NCBI RefSeq assembly: GCF_020524625.1
Contig: NZ_JAIVLL010000002.1
Span: 620,001-684,000, forward strand
Reading direction: 5' to 3'
DNA: 64,000 bases
Source: Brevundimonas poindexterae
GTDB lineage: Bacteria > Pseudomonadota > Alphaproteobacteria > Caulobacterales > Caulobacteraceae
The notes below the pieces were generated by a model. That model did no database searches and had not been told where the DNA came from. It saw only the letters and a list, made by a program, of their open reading frames with translations. Position 1 is the stretch's first letter. Each line of letters opens with the position of its first letter. A program made the translations under genes and the position numbers. Shown here piece after piece: positions 18,923-27,436 of the stretch.

Positions 18923-19920
18923 CCGTCGGTTTCGGCGCGCAACGGCCGCGACAGCAGGCCCTCGATGATCTGGTCAACCGTTGCCTCGCCCGCCAGCAGG
19001 GCAGCGACCCCATAGGCGATCGGCATGTCGAGACCCAGCTTCCGACCCAGATCGCGGACGGCGGGCGCGCTCTGATAGCCCTCGGCCACCGAGCGCTTGC
19101 CGGCCAGGGCCTGCTCGACCGTCTGGCCTTCGCCGAGCGCCAGACCCAGGCTCATGTTTCGCGACTGCGGGCTGGAGCAGGTCAGCACCAGATCCCCCAG
19201 ACCGCACAGGCCCGCGACCGTCTCGGCACGGCCGCCCAGAGCCACGCACAGGCGGGTCATTTCGGCAAAGCCCCGGGTGATCAGGGCGGCATGGGCGCTG
19301 CGGCCCAGCTGACGCCCCTCAACGATGCCGCAGGCGATGGCCAGCACATTCTTCAGCGCCCCGCCGGCCTCGGCCCCGATCAGGTCGTCGGTCAGATACA
19401 GGCGGAAGCCCGGCGGCGACAGGCGCGCCATCAGGGCCTCGCCCAGACCGGCGTCGGCGACCGCCAGCGTGACCGCCGTCGGCAGTCCGCGCGCCACCTC
19501 ACCCGCGAAACTGGGGCCCGACAGGACCGCCGGGGTGGCGTCCGGCAGGGTCTCGTGCAGCACATCGGTCATCAGCTTCAGCGTGCCGCGCTCAATGCCC
19601 TTGGAGCACAGGATCATGGGGGTGCCGGCCCGATAGTGCGGCCGGAAGGCCTCAAGCGTCGCGCGGAGGTGCTGGGCCGGCGGCACCGCCAGCACCAGAT
19701 CGCATCCGGACAGGTCCGCCAGATCGGTCGTGGCCGTGATCGCCGCATCCAGCGGCACATCGGGCAGGAAGGCCGCATTGACCCGGTCGCGGGTGATGCT
19801 GTCGACCACCTCGGTTTCGCGCGCCTGCAGCGTGACCGAGAGGCCCGCGCGCGCCACCACCTGGGCCAGGGCCGTGCCCCAGGCGCCGCCGCCGATCACG
19901 CCCGCCGTCTTCATCTGCAT
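18919..19920 (-). CDS. gpsA: NAD(P)-dependent glycerol-3-phosphate dehydrogenase
   Basis: This enzyme reduces dihydroxyacetone phosphate to sn-glycerol 3-phosphate for phospholipid synthesis. The dinucleotide motif [16 protein letters not shown] is at the N-terminus, [13 protein letters not shown] in the middle, and the catalytic Lys lies in [17 protein letters not shown]. The start is ambiguous: an ATG at 19947 overlaps the tsaD stop, but the ATG at 19920 has GGGAG 8 bases upstream and gives a family-typical N-terminus, so I chose it. It is the middle gene of an operon. Confidence 0.95.
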   Translation of the reverse strand: MQMKTAGVIGGGAWGTALAQVVARAGLSVTLQARETEVVDSITRDRVNAAFLPDVPLDAAITATTDLADLSGCDLVLAVPPAQHLRATLEAFRPHYRAGTPMILCSKGIERGTLKLMTDVLHETLPDATPAVLSGPSFAGEVARGLPTAVTLAVADAGLGEALMARLSPPGFRLYLTDDLIGAEAGGALKNVLAIACGIVEGRQLGRSAHAALITRGFAEMTRLCVALGGRAETVAGLCGLGDLVLTCSSPQSRNMSLGLALGEGQTVEQALAGKRSVAEGYQSAPAVRDLGRKLGLDMPIAYGVAALLAGEATVDQIIEGLLSRPLRAETDG

Positions 19921-19943
19921 CGGTTCACTCCCGTCCTGACGGC

Positions 19944-21095
19944 TCATGCCTTGGCCCCCTTGCGCCCGGGTGGGTGGGCCGGATCGGACAGGGCGCGCGC
20001 CTCGTCCAGTGGCCAGCGGGGGCGGGCCGCGACCGCAAGGTCACTGGTCAAACCCAGACGCAGCCGTTCGGCTCCCGCCAGGGCGATCATGGCGGCGTTG
20101 TCGGTGCAATAGGCCATCGGCGGCGCGACAAAATCAAATCCCCGCGCCTCGGCAACCCCGGTCAGCCGCGCCCGGACGGTGGCATTGGCCGCCACCCCGC
20201 CCGCCACGACAAAGGCCGGGCGCTCCAGCGCCGGGTGGTGCTCGCGGAACAGGTCCAGCGCCCGCACCGAGCGTTCGGCCAGCTGGCGGGCGATGGCGGT
20301 CTGCACCGCGCGGGCCAGATCGGCCTTGTCGGCGTCTGACTCCAACCCCTGCGACAGCCGGGCCGCGGCCGTCTTCAACCCCGAGAAGGAAAAGTCGCAG
20401 TCGCGGCGTCCCAGCAGCGACCGGGGGAGGTCGAACCGTTCGGCGCCCTCATCGGTGCCGGTCGCGGCCAGCCGTTCCAGCGCCGGGCCGCCCGGATAGC
20501 CCAGCCCCATGGCCTTGGCGATCTTGTCGAAGGCCTCGCCCGCCGCATCGTCCAGAGTTGTGCCCAGCCGGGTCATGTCGCCGATGCCGCGCACCTCCAG
20601 CAGCTGGCAATGCCCGCCCGAGACCAGCAGTAGCAAAAAGGGATAGGCCACCGGCCGGCCCAGCCGCGCCGAGACCGCATGGCCCTCCAGATGGTTGACG
20701 GCCACCAGCGGCAGGCCGCGACCCATGGCCACGCCCTTGGCATAGCTGAGGCCGACCATGACGCCACCGACCAGTCCGGGCCCGGCGGTCGCCGCCACGC
20801 CGTCGAGAGCAGTCCAGTCACAGCCGGCGTCGGTCAGGGCGCGCCGGACAATGCCGTCTATGGTCTCGACATGGCTGCGCGCGGCGATCTCGGGCACAAC
20901 CCCGCCATAGGCCGCGTGATCGTCGATCTGGCTGTGGACCACCGAGGACAAGACCTCGACCGTACCGTCGGCCTGCTGGCGCACGACCGAGGCCGCCGTC
21001 TCGTCGCAACTGGTCTCGATGCCCAGCAGGATGAGCGGGCCGGTTGCCGTCTCCGGCCCCGTGCTATAGGGCGCGGCCCTGGTGTCCATGCTCAT
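19944..21095 (-). CDS. tsaD: tRNA N6-adenosine threonylcarbamoyltransferase TsaD
   Basis: This universal enzyme transfers threonylcarbamoyl to A37 of ANN-decoding tRNAs as part of the t6A complex. The ASKHA-fold motif [14 protein letters not shown], the metal-binding [11 protein letters not shown] (two His) and VSGGHCQLL are all present. From the ATG at 21095 it is about 383 residues; an ATG at 21089 is equally plausible. There is an N-terminal extension of about 20 residues. It is divergent from hemC with 75 bases between, and leads the operon with gpsA and the Rieske gene. Confidence 0.96.
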   Translation of the reverse strand: MSMDTRAAPYSTGPETATGPLILLGIETSCDETAASVVRQQADGTVEVLSSVVHSQIDDHAAYGGVVPEIAARSHVETIDGIVRRALTDAGCDWTALDGVAATAGPGLVGGVMVGLSYAKGVAMGRGLPLVAVNHLEGHAVSARLGRPVAYPFLLLLVSGGHCQLLEVRGIGDMTRLGTTLDDAAGEAFDKIAKAMGLGYPGGPALERLAATGTDEGAERFDLPRSLLGRRDCDFSFSGLKTAAARLSQGLESDADKADLARAVQTAIARQLAERSVRALDLFREHHPALERPAFVVAGGVAANATVRARLTGVAEARGFDFVAPPMAYCTDNAAMIALAGAERLRLGLTSDLAVAARPRWPLDEARALSDPAHPPGRKGAKA

Positions 21096-21170
21096 CGGTG
21101 TGGCCACAGTCCTGTTCACCGGGTCGAGGTAGCGGCCCGCACCCCGCGACGCAACGGCCACGGTCCGACC

Positions 21171-22115
21171 ATGACGCACCTCCTTCGTATCGGCACCCGC
21201 CGCTCGACCCTGGCCATGACCCAGACCGGCCATGTGCGTCAGGCGCTGGCCGACGCACTGGGCGTGGAGGCGCAGGACATGGACGCCCGCCTTCCGCTGG
21301 TGCCGATCGTCACCACCGGCGACCGGATCCAGGACCGGCGCCTGCTCGAGGTCGGCGGCAAGGCCCTGTTCACCAAGGAAATCGAGGCCGCCCTGTTCGA
21401 CGGCCGCTGCGATCTGGCGGTGCATTCGCTGAAGGATGTGCCGGTCGAGCCGCCGCCCGGTCTGGCGCTGGCCGCCATTCCGGTCCGCGAGGACCCGCGC
21501 GATGCCTTCGTCAGCGAGCGTTTCGACACCGTCGCCGACCTGCCCGAGGGCGCGCGCGTCGGCACCGCCAGCCTGAGACGACAGGCCCAGTTGCTGGCCC
21601 TGCGCCCCGACCTGCGGATCGAACTGCTACGCGGCAACGTCGACAGCCGGCTGAAGCGCGTGGCCGACGGCGAGTTCGAGGCCATCCTGCTCGCCGCTTC
21701 GGGCCTGAACCGGCTGGGCTACAGCGATCGTATCCGCGCCCTTCTGTCGGTCGAGGATTTCGTCCCCGCCCCCGGTCAGGGGGCCCTGGCCCTGCAGACC
21801 CGCGAGGGCGATGCCCCCGCGATCGAGGTCTGGGGGCCAGTCCTCAATCACGCCGCGACCGCCCTGGCCGTCCGGGCCGAGCGGGCCGCCATGCGGGCCC
21901 TGGAAGGGTCGTGCCGCACGGCCGTCGGCGCCCATGCCTGGCACGACGGCGACGATCTGGTGCTGGTGGCCGAGCGATTGCGCCCCGACGGCACGCGTCG
22001 CTGGCGCGAGACGGCCCGGATTCCCCTCGCCTACGATGTCGAGGCCGCCGCCGAGGCCCTGGGCCAGACCGTCCAGAACCGCGCCCTCGCCGACGGCGAA
22101 CCGGTCGAAAACTAG
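21171..22115 (+). CDS. hemC: Hydroxymethylbilane synthase (porphobilinogen deaminase)
   Basis: This enzyme polymerises four porphobilinogen units to hydroxymethylbilane in tetrapyrrole synthesis. The 314-residue product starts MTHLLRIGTRRSTLAM. It has VHSLKDVP, VGTASLRRQAQL and GNVDSRL substrate-binding segments, and EGSCRTAVGAHA, whose Cys at about residue 248 would carry the dipyrromethane cofactor. It lies 4 bases upstream of hemD, so the two consecutive pathway steps are co-transcribed. Confidence 0.96.
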   Translation: MTHLLRIGTRRSTLAMTQTGHVRQALADALGVEAQDMDARLPLVPIVTTGDRIQDRRLLEVGGKALFTKEIEAALFDGRCDLAVHSLKDVPVEPPPGLALAAIPVREDPRDAFVSERFDTVADLPEGARVGTASLRRQAQLLALRPDLRIELLRGNVDSRLKRVADGEFEAILLAASGLNRLGYSDRIRALLSVEDFVPAPGQGALALQTREGDAPAIEVWGPVLNHAATALAVRAERAAMRALEGSCRTAVGAHAWHDGDDLVLVAERLRPDGTRRWRETARIPLAYDVEAAAEALGQTVQNRALADGEPVEN

Positions 22116-22119
22116 GGCC

Positions 22120-22800
22120 ATGCGCCTCTGGGTCACCCGCACCGTGCCGGCCGCCCACGAGACCGCCGCGCGCCTCGCCGCCCTCGGCCACACGCCGCTG
22201 GTCGCCCCCCTGCTGGTCGTCCGCCCGCTGCCGCTGACAGGCCCGGTGCCCGACCATGCCGCCCTCGCCTTCACCGGCCGCAATGCCGTGGTGCTCTGGA
22301 GCGCGCACGACCCCGACCGCAGCCGTCCCGTCTATTGCGTGGGTGACGCGACTGCTGATGCCGCGCGCGCGGCCGGTTACACCGATGTGCACTCGGCCTC
22401 GGGCGATGTGCGCGATCTGGCCGCCCTGATCCGCCCGGACGCCCCCGGCCCCATCCTCGCCCCCGGCCCGGCACGACCGGCCGCCGATCTGGCGGCTCTG
22501 GTCGGCCCCAACACGCCGGTACACACGCTGGCCGTCTATGAGACCGTCGAGGCAGACGATCCGGCCCCGGTCGCCTTCGACGGCGTGCTGTTCCATTCGC
22601 CGCGCGCGGCGGCCGCCTTTGCCCACCGCCATGCCGGCACGGCCCCCGGACGCCTCGCCTTCGCAATGTCCCCCGCCGTCGCCGCGCCCCTGGAGGCGCT
22701 GGGCTTTTCCGGGGTCCGCATCGCCGCCCGCCCGGACGAACAGGCCCTGATCGACACGCTCGATGCACAGACGCTTGGCAAGCCGCCCCGCCCCGTATAA
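22120..22800 (+). CDS. hemD: Uroporphyrinogen-III synthase
   Basis: The 226-residue product begins MRLWVTRTVPAAHETAARL, matching HemD N-termini, and has the two-lobed pattern of the family (VYCVGDATADAARAAGY linking into the second lobe, LFHSPRAAAAFA near residue 160, then FAMSPAVAAPLEALGF). HemD is poorly conserved, so position right after hemC is an important part of the call. It cyclises hydroxymethylbilane to uroporphyrinogen III. The tRNA-Thr follows 41 bases later. Confidence 0.85.
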   Translation: MRLWVTRTVPAAHETAARLAALGHTPLVAPLLVVRPLPLTGPVPDHAALAFTGRNAVVLWSAHDPDRSRPVYCVGDATADAARAAGYTDVHSASGDVRDLAALIRPDAPGPILAPGPARPAADLAALVGPNTPVHTLAVYETVEADDPAPVAFDGVLFHSPRAAAAFAHRHAGTAPGRLAFAMSPAVAAPLEALGFSGVRIAARPDEQALIDTLDAQTLGKPPRPV

Positions 22801-22841
22801 ACAGCGCCCTCGCGCCGGGCCGCTCAGGCCCGCCGATCAGG

Positions 22842-22917
22842 GCCGCTTTAGCTCAGCTGGTAGAGCATCGCATTCGTAATGCGGGGGTCAGGTGTTCGAG
22901 TCACCTAAGCGGCACCA
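22842..22917 (+). tRNA. tRNA-Thr(CGT)
   Basis: A full cloverleaf folds: acceptor GCCGCTT pairing with AAGCGGC, D-arm GCTC/GAGC, anticodon stem TCGCA/TGCGG around the loop TTCGTAA, T-arm AGGTG-TTCGAGT-CACCT, discriminator A and encoded CCA. The anticodon CGT reads ACG. From the anticodon loop onward this gene overlaps a 46-bp direct repeat whose second copy is at 30381-30426, marking it as the integration site of the island that follows. Confidence 0.97.
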
Positions 22918-22918
22918 C
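22873..22918 (+). repeat. attL-like 46-bp direct repeat (inside tRNA-Thr)
   Basis: This copy begins at the anticodon loop (TTCGTAA) and runs to one base past the CCA end. It is identical to 30381-30426 over 46 bases. Starting at the anticodon loop is typical of tyrosine-recombinase crossover sites in tRNA genes. Confidence 0.92.
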
Positions 22919-23336
22919 TTTTTCCAGATCTCCATGAGATGGACTGGCGGCCGGCGCTGGGTGAAAGTCCCCGTCATCGGATGACTATGTGCGGCCGGGC
23001 TGGGTGCGCGTTCAGCAAGAAGCCAGGTTCGCCCGATGGAAAATGGTCTTGCTCGGCCACGCGCAGGTGGTCAGGGCCTCCCCCGGGGACGGGCGGCAGA
23101 CGGGCGAGTCACAAACCGGGTTGCCCTCCGGAGTCGCTCTCGCCGTTTTCCGGTTCTTCTGGCCATGAGTTCTGAGCAGGCAAGGGCTGACAACGTCATC
23201 GGCGGCCTTTACCAACGTGGCGACAGTTATCCGCACTCTAGGTGTCGCCGATGCTTTCGTCTTGCAATCACGCATTCTGGCCTCAGGCCCGGCTCGTAGG
23301 GCGCCAGCGCAGATGAACGGTGCCGGGGACTGTGCC
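22919..23336. other. Gene-poor left end of the island (418 bp)
   Basis: No convincing coding frame on either strand. Short frames here have unusual composition and lack ribosome-binding sites. The usual place for an integrase next to attL is therefore empty. A GGGTGAAAGTCCCC stretch near 22959 hints at a degraded structured element, but I cannot assign it. Promoter sequences for the following oxygenase gene are presumably in the last 100 bases. Confidence 0.4.
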
Positions 23337-23960
23337 ATGACCTTGACGCAACCGACCCTTGCTGCGGTGCCCGCGATATTCATCAAGCGCGGCTTTTTGG
23401 CCCCCGCCGATCACAGGGACCTGCTTTTGGGGAGTCTGGCAGCCGAGGGCGATTACAAGCCAACCCTGGTCTCTAACTACAGGGAGGGCGCCTCTCGCAT
23501 GGGGCGGGTCGATGAGACCATTCGTCGATCAACGAAGCGTAGTCTCGACCCCCGCTACAAGAAGCTGTTTGCCGATGGGGTGCTCGCCCTGAAGAATGAG
23601 ATCAGCGCTTCAATCCGAGTGGACTTTCCTGACCGGAGCGAATTTGAAATTGAGGCTGTCAACAGCGGTGACGGTGCATTCTTTTCGACTCACATAGATA
23701 CCGCCCACGGTTCGTCGTCGTGTCACCGTGTAATTAGCTCAGTCTATTATTACAGCCGATCGCCGAAGCGTTTTTCAGGAGGGCAACTGAAGATATACTC
23801 GCTTGATAGGACCGGTTTCCGACTGATAGAGGCGGACGACAATTCGATAGTATTTTTTCCGTCGTTTTTCCCTCATGAAGTTCTGCCGGTTGCCGTGCCC
23901 GGGAGGGCCTTTGAGGATGGTCGATTTTCCGTCAATTGCTGGATCAATCGCCGCAACTAA
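23337..23960 (+). CDS. 2OG-Fe(II) oxygenase, prolyl-4-hydroxylase-like (oxygenase 1)
   Basis: The 207-residue product belongs to the double-stranded beta-helix 2-oxoglutarate/Fe(II) oxygenases. Iron ligands are visible as His119-x-Asp121 (STHIDTAH) and distal His180 (FFPHEVLPV), with Arg196 (GRFSVNCW) as the 2OG-binding residue. The pattern, including SSVYYYSRSPKRFSGGQL, is that of the prolyl-4-hydroxylase-like P4Hc group. I chose the ATG at 23337 because GGGGA lies upstream; an ATG at 23313 is in frame. It is convergent with the lasso operon. A role in hydroxylating the lasso peptide, perhaps on Pro, is inference from context. Confidence 0.85.
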   Translation: MTLTQPTLAAVPAIFIKRGFLAPADHRDLLLGSLAAEGDYKPTLVSNYREGASRMGRVDETIRRSTKRSLDPRYKKLFADGVLALKNEISASIRVDFPDRSEFEIEAVNSGDGAFFSTHIDTAHGSSSCHRVISSVYYYSRSPKRFSGGQLKIYSLDRTGFRLIEADDNSIVFFPSFFPHEVLPVAVPGRAFEDGRFSVNCWINRRN

Positions 23961-24093
23961 TCCGGCCTACAACGAGGTGTTTGCAGACTCACGCTGAAAG
24001 CGGGCCTCATGATCAGACCAGGGCTATTCCGGACTGTTCGCCTTCATCAAAGTCCGATGAAAACACTGCCGCCGCGCAGACTTATCGCCGGCC

Positions 24094-24639
24094 TCAGCTT
24101 GGTTGCCGCTCGGTAACGAAGCAGCGCACGACTGTGTAGCGGGTCAGATCGGGCCCGCCACACACGACGTGATCTCCCGCCACGACCCAAGCGTGAGCGG
24201 CGAGCGCGTTGTTACCTGATTTTCGATGCACTCCGAAGAAAAGTGCGTGATCGAGCCCGGAGAGGGAAAGCAGCAAGTGAGCAACCAAGGCTTGCGGGTA
24301 GCAGTTTGCGCTTCGGGGACTGTAGCGCGCTGCGAGAGCCATCGCGGCTGAAACCTCCAAAGCACGCGCCTGGTCGGGGCGGTTCAACGCGGGCGCCACG
24401 CCTTCAAGAGCACGGTCCTGTCCCAACAACCGCTTCAGAACCCGGATTGGAATTGTGATTGCCGCCACCTTTGCCGGCCACAGGAGAAGCCATGCTGCAG
24501 CGGTGAGGCAAAGGCGGCGACGGGGCAAGGCGAATGCGGTGGCCAGTTTTCGCTGCACCGTCGCCGACAGCCGAATTGCCTGTCCCGGCATCAGCGCGAG
24601 CCTTGGCTTTCGGCATAATTGCTTTGCGTTATCTGGCAT
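24094..24639 (-). CDS. Lasso peptide B2 protein (transglutaminase-like leader peptidase)
   Basis: The product is about 181 residues. The C-terminal half is the lasso B2 cysteine-protease domain: Cys113 in SANCYPQALVAHLLL, His149 in AAHAWVVAGD, and Asp156 as the likely third triad member. B2 cleaves the leader from the precursor bound to B1. The N-terminal part has a hydrophobic stretch (LCLTAAAWLLLWPAKVAAI), which is longer than in minimal B2 proteins and may be a membrane contact. The start is uncertain (ATG 24639, or 24591). It is the last gene of the operon. Confidence 0.9.
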   Translation of the reverse strand: MPDNAKQLCRKPRLALMPGQAIRLSATVQRKLATAFALPRRRLCLTAAAWLLLWPAKVAAITIPIRVLKRLLGQDRALEGVAPALNRPDQARALEVSAAMALAARYSPRSANCYPQALVAHLLLSLSGLDHALFFGVHRKSGNNALAAHAWVVAGDHVVCGGPDLTRYTVVRCFVTERQPS

Positions 24640-24728
24640 GAACCCGGGCGTCCTGGCCAAGCTCGATCTTTTGGGTGTGCAGGCTTGCGATCGACCGAGG
24701 CCCTTGTCCTCCTAGTGAAGGGCGATCG

Positions 24729-25325
24729 TCAGGTCGCCGGGGCGGCAGGCTCTACATTGCGGCGGTCAAAAGCGTAGTCGGAATAGGGGCCGTCCTTCCG
24801 CACATAGTGGAGGAAGATCTGCTTGTGCCACGGCGCGGTCAGCGGCTCGCGCCAGTGTTGCATCAGGTTGCCGCGGAACAGGAGGCCAGCGCCCGCCGGG
24901 ATCACAATGTCTGCGATTTCGCCTTGGAGGTCGATCAGTGTGATCGGCCAAGGTTTGGCCCCAGGCGCGGTTTCGATCGTGATCGTCGCGCTGATCTCGC
25001 ACGCTTCCCGATCCTTGTGCGGACGTAGGGCTGACCCTTCGAGATACAGTCGCCAGTAGGAATAGCTTTCGACCAAATCGCGTCCGACGATCGTCCCGAT
25101 GGGCGCGCGACAGTGCCGAAGCAGCATATCGCCCAGAACCGGGCTGTAGGCACCAAGTGCTTCGGTTGCGCTGGATGCAGATTGGTCGACCAGTTGGCCG
25201 CCCTGATGGTTGAGGTCCATCGCCCTTGCCATCAGGGTCAGTTGCTCGGGCCTTACGAGATCCTCGACGAGAATGTAGCCGCGCCGCCAGAACATCTCAC
25301 CCTGGGAGGCCGGACCGCCATCCAC
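24729..25325 (-). CDS. 2OG-Fe(II) oxygenase within the lasso operon (oxygenase 2)
   Basis: The 198-residue product has iron ligands His103-x-Asp105 (LRPHKDREACE) and distal His157 (NLMQHWREPL), with a beta-helix pattern between (ISATITIE, GAGLLFRGN). It differs clearly from oxygenase 1. The frame opens at GTG 25325, 20 bases after the precursor stop; an ATG at 25295 preceded by GGGTGAG is an alternative start. Its place between the precursor and B2 genes makes it the best candidate for a lasso-tailoring hydroxylase, as CanE is for canucin. The target residue is unknown. Confidence 0.85.
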   Translation of the reverse strand: MDGGPASQGEMFWRRGYILVEDLVRPEQLTLMARAMDLNHQGGQLVDQSASSATEALGAYSPVLGDMLLRHCRAPIGTIVGRDLVESYSYWRLYLEGSALRPHKDREACEISATITIETAPGAKPWPITLIDLQGEIADIVIPAGAGLLFRGNLMQHWREPLTAPWHKQIFLHYVRKDGPYSDYAFDRRNVEPAAPAT

Positions 25326-25345
25326 GTCCTGATTGGGCGAAGCGA

Positions 25346-25492
25346 TCAGGATGCCTGGAGGATCGTAGGAAACTCGAAGGGATCTGGGAATGGGCCGGTC
25401 TCTGTTCCCTTGACGTCGAGCACGTGAACATCCGGCTTGACGAATGCCTTCAGTGAGTGCTCGCCATCCGTACGGAGATCATTATCGGACAT
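25346..25492 (-). CDS. Lasso peptide precursor (A)
   Basis: This 48-residue peptide starts MSDNDLRTDGEHSL after a GGGGA ribosome-binding site. The leader contains FVKPDVHVLDVKGTE, which aligns residue for residue with the paeninodin leader as I recall it (YSKPSLEVLDVHQTM), with the conserved Thr at position -2. The predicted core is then TGPFPDPFEFPTILQAS: Thr1, a ring-closing Glu at position 9 and a C-terminal Ser. An alternative cut before Gly gives a Gly1-Glu8 ring. Unusual points are four Pro residues, a Thr at position 1 and an eight-residue tail. It lies downstream of the cyclase gene. Confidence 0.88.
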   Translation of the reverse strand: MSDNDLRTDGEHSLKAFVKPDVHVLDVKGTETGPFPDPFEFPTILQAS

Positions 25493-25523
25493 CAGAATTC
25501 CCCAGCGCAATCGCTGCAGAAAT

Positions 25524-25551
25524 TCTTTATGGCGCCGTGTCCAATTGTCAA
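25524..25551 (-). promoter_or_regulatory. Candidate internal promoter of the precursor gene
   Basis: In the 82-base gap between the cyclase stop and the precursor ATG, the minus strand reads TTGACA (25551-25546), 16 bases, then TAAAGA (25529-25524). The -35 is a perfect consensus and the -10 is weak. A start about 25 bases upstream of the ATG would result. This would let the structural gene be expressed above the enzyme genes, as is usual for RiPP clusters. It is inferred from sequence only. Confidence 0.5.
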
Positions 25552-25574
25552 TGGCAGCGATACTGCCGCCCCCG

Positions 25575-27431
25575 CTAGGCGCCTTCGAGCCACACGCACA
25601 ACTGGCGAACCTGCCAGAAAAAGTAGCGCCGGCGCATGGCGTCAACCGAGAAGTCATCAGCCTCTTGCTGCAAACGAATCATGGTTCGTTCGAACGAAAC
25701 ACGGTCGAATACCCTGCGCAAACTCTCCGGCATGTCGTCAAAGGCCTTCGGCGGCGCCCTGTCAATCGCAGGCCTGCCATTGATGAAATCGCCCACGTAT
25801 TTGGATTTCTGCCACTGAACGCGCGGCGGTATGCGACCTTCCATCGCGCGACGATGGAGGTAGCGGCCCATGCCTCCGCGGCGCTTCTCGATCGAGGGGG
25901 TTGCGAAGTATTGCTGAACAAGTTGGCGGTCATACATTGGAAATCTGTACTCTGCACCAAAGGTCGAGGCGTAGATTGCTGAACTTTCCAGTCTGCCCGC
26001 CCTGCCGAAACGAAAGCCCGGTTCGTTGCCCGCAATTGCGTTGAGCGTGAACGCGTCTCGTTTCGGCAGGAACCAATGTTCGATCCGCTCGCCCAGTCCG
26101 GTGTCCTCGAGGAACTCCCGGCTGAGCCCGGCGATGCCGAGCTTCGTCTCCATCAGGCCCCGCGCCCGGATTTCGGGGTCGGCCGGCCCTTGCATCAGCC
26201 GCCTCGCCCAGCGCGCCGCCCGCGTCGGAAAGGCGCCCGGCAGTTCAGCGAATACGGCTGCGTATTCCCCGCGATGATGAAGCTCGTCGATCAGATAGCG
26301 GGCCTGGTTCGTGACGATCTCGTCCCCGCCATAGCCCGAGAGGATCGTGCGAATGCCGAACTCACGGAACAAGGCAAAGAATTCGGGATGGAGCAGCAGC
26401 TGTCCGTGCTCTGGCGGATGGCCGAGTGCTGTGAGCGCCCTTTGGAAGCTGTCATCGATCCGCAGCGTCTCGATTCCGGCCAGCCTGTGCGTGTACCGCA
26501 CACCACACATCGCCGAGACGGCGTCAACCAGCTCAGGTTCCTGCTCCATCGCAATCATCGCAAAGACGTGAAAGTCAGCCGGATCGTGCGGAAGCAGGGA
26601 CGTCAGGGTCGCGATGACCGAGGCGGAGTCCAGTCCACCGGAACTGTCGGCCCCCACGAGAAACTCGCTGCGGGCGCGCACCCTGACCGCGCGATCAAAT
26701 GCCGCGCGGTAGTCCTCCACCCAGCGCTCGTCACGCCGGGCGGAATGCGGCGCTGCGAGATCGAAGGTGAAATATTCCCGCGGCCCCGTCGAGGATCCGC
26801 TGTCGAGCGCCATGTCGTGCGCGGGAGGCAGTTTGCGAACCTGCTCATAGGCTCCTTGGTCATGGGCGAACCCCATGCCGGCCGCGAACAACGCCGCCCA
26901 TTTGAGGCAGGGCGTGAGGCGCAAGCTGCTGATGGATCTGATTGCCGCGATGGACGTCGCCGCGACGAGGAACGCATCGTCCAGAAAATAGTAGAGCGGC
27001 CTGGCGCCCATAGCGTCGCGCGCGCAATAGGTTCTGCCGCTTGCCGGATCATGGATCACGAAACTGAAATCACCCTCGAGGCGGCGCGCGCAGCTCTCTC
27101 CCCATTGTCGGTGCGCGGCCAGAATGATCTGCGGATCGGTGAGAGCGCCCGGCCGGGCCAGACCGAGCGACGCACTCAACGCCTCACGATTGTCGAGCCG
27201 GGCCCAGCTCACGATCACGCGCCCTGTCTCCCGGCAGGTTTCGGGGACCTGCTCACGCAACGATTCGGGGGTGTTGTGGATCAGCCCCTGAACCAACAGG
27301 GCCCGACCGTCTTGCCAAACGCCGGTCCGGTCGGGCCGGGCGAAGGGAAACAGGGCGCCGAGCAAGATATCGGCCGCTGCCAATTGCTCCGGCCCGGAAC
27401 GCGTCGCGCGGGCGACGACCGCAGCGAACAT
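25575..27431 (-). CDS. Lasso peptide macrolactam synthetase (C, asparagine synthetase B-like)
   Basis: The 618-residue product has an N-terminal class-II glutamine-amidotransferase-like domain that begins MFAAVV and lacks the Cys2 needed for glutaminase activity, as in lasso cyclases. The C-terminal ATP-pyrophosphatase domain has the PP-loop SSGGLDS at 263-269 and a later YGGDEIVT segment. It would adenylate the side chain of the ring Glu and close the isopeptide bond to the core N-terminus. Its ATG is 5 bases after the B1 stop. True AsnB is excluded by the missing Cys and the context. Confidence 0.93.
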   Translation of the reverse strand: MFAAVVARATRSGPEQLAAADILLGALFPFARPDRTGVWQDGRALLVQGLIHNTPESLREQVPETCRETGRVIVSWARLDNREALSASLGLARPGALTDPQIILAAHRQWGESCARRLEGDFSFVIHDPASGRTYCARDAMGARPLYYFLDDAFLVAATSIAAIRSISSLRLTPCLKWAALFAAGMGFAHDQGAYEQVRKLPPAHDMALDSGSSTGPREYFTFDLAAPHSARRDERWVEDYRAAFDRAVRVRARSEFLVGADSSGGLDSASVIATLTSLLPHDPADFHVFAMIAMEQEPELVDAVSAMCGVRYTHRLAGIETLRIDDSFQRALTALGHPPEHGQLLLHPEFFALFREFGIRTILSGYGGDEIVTNQARYLIDELHHRGEYAAVFAELPGAFPTRAARWARRLMQGPADPEIRARGLMETKLGIAGLSREFLEDTGLGERIEHWFLPKRDAFTLNAIAGNEPGFRFGRAGRLESSAIYASTFGAEYRFPMYDRQLVQQYFATPSIEKRRGGMGRYLHRRAMEGRIPPRVQWQKSKYVGDFINGRPAIDRAPPKAFDDMPESLRRVFDRVSFERTMIRLQQEADDFSVDAMRRRYFFWQVRQLCVWLEGA

Positions 27432-27436
27432 GGCGC

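Noticed and set aside
22939..23020. Group II intron fragment
   Set aside because: GGGTGAAAGTCCCC is reminiscent of intron domain I, but no domain V, no maturase and no further match could be seen.
25575..27431. Asparagine synthetase B
   Set aside because: The catalytic Cys2 of the glutaminase domain is absent, and the gene lies between B1 and precursor genes, so it is the lasso cyclase.
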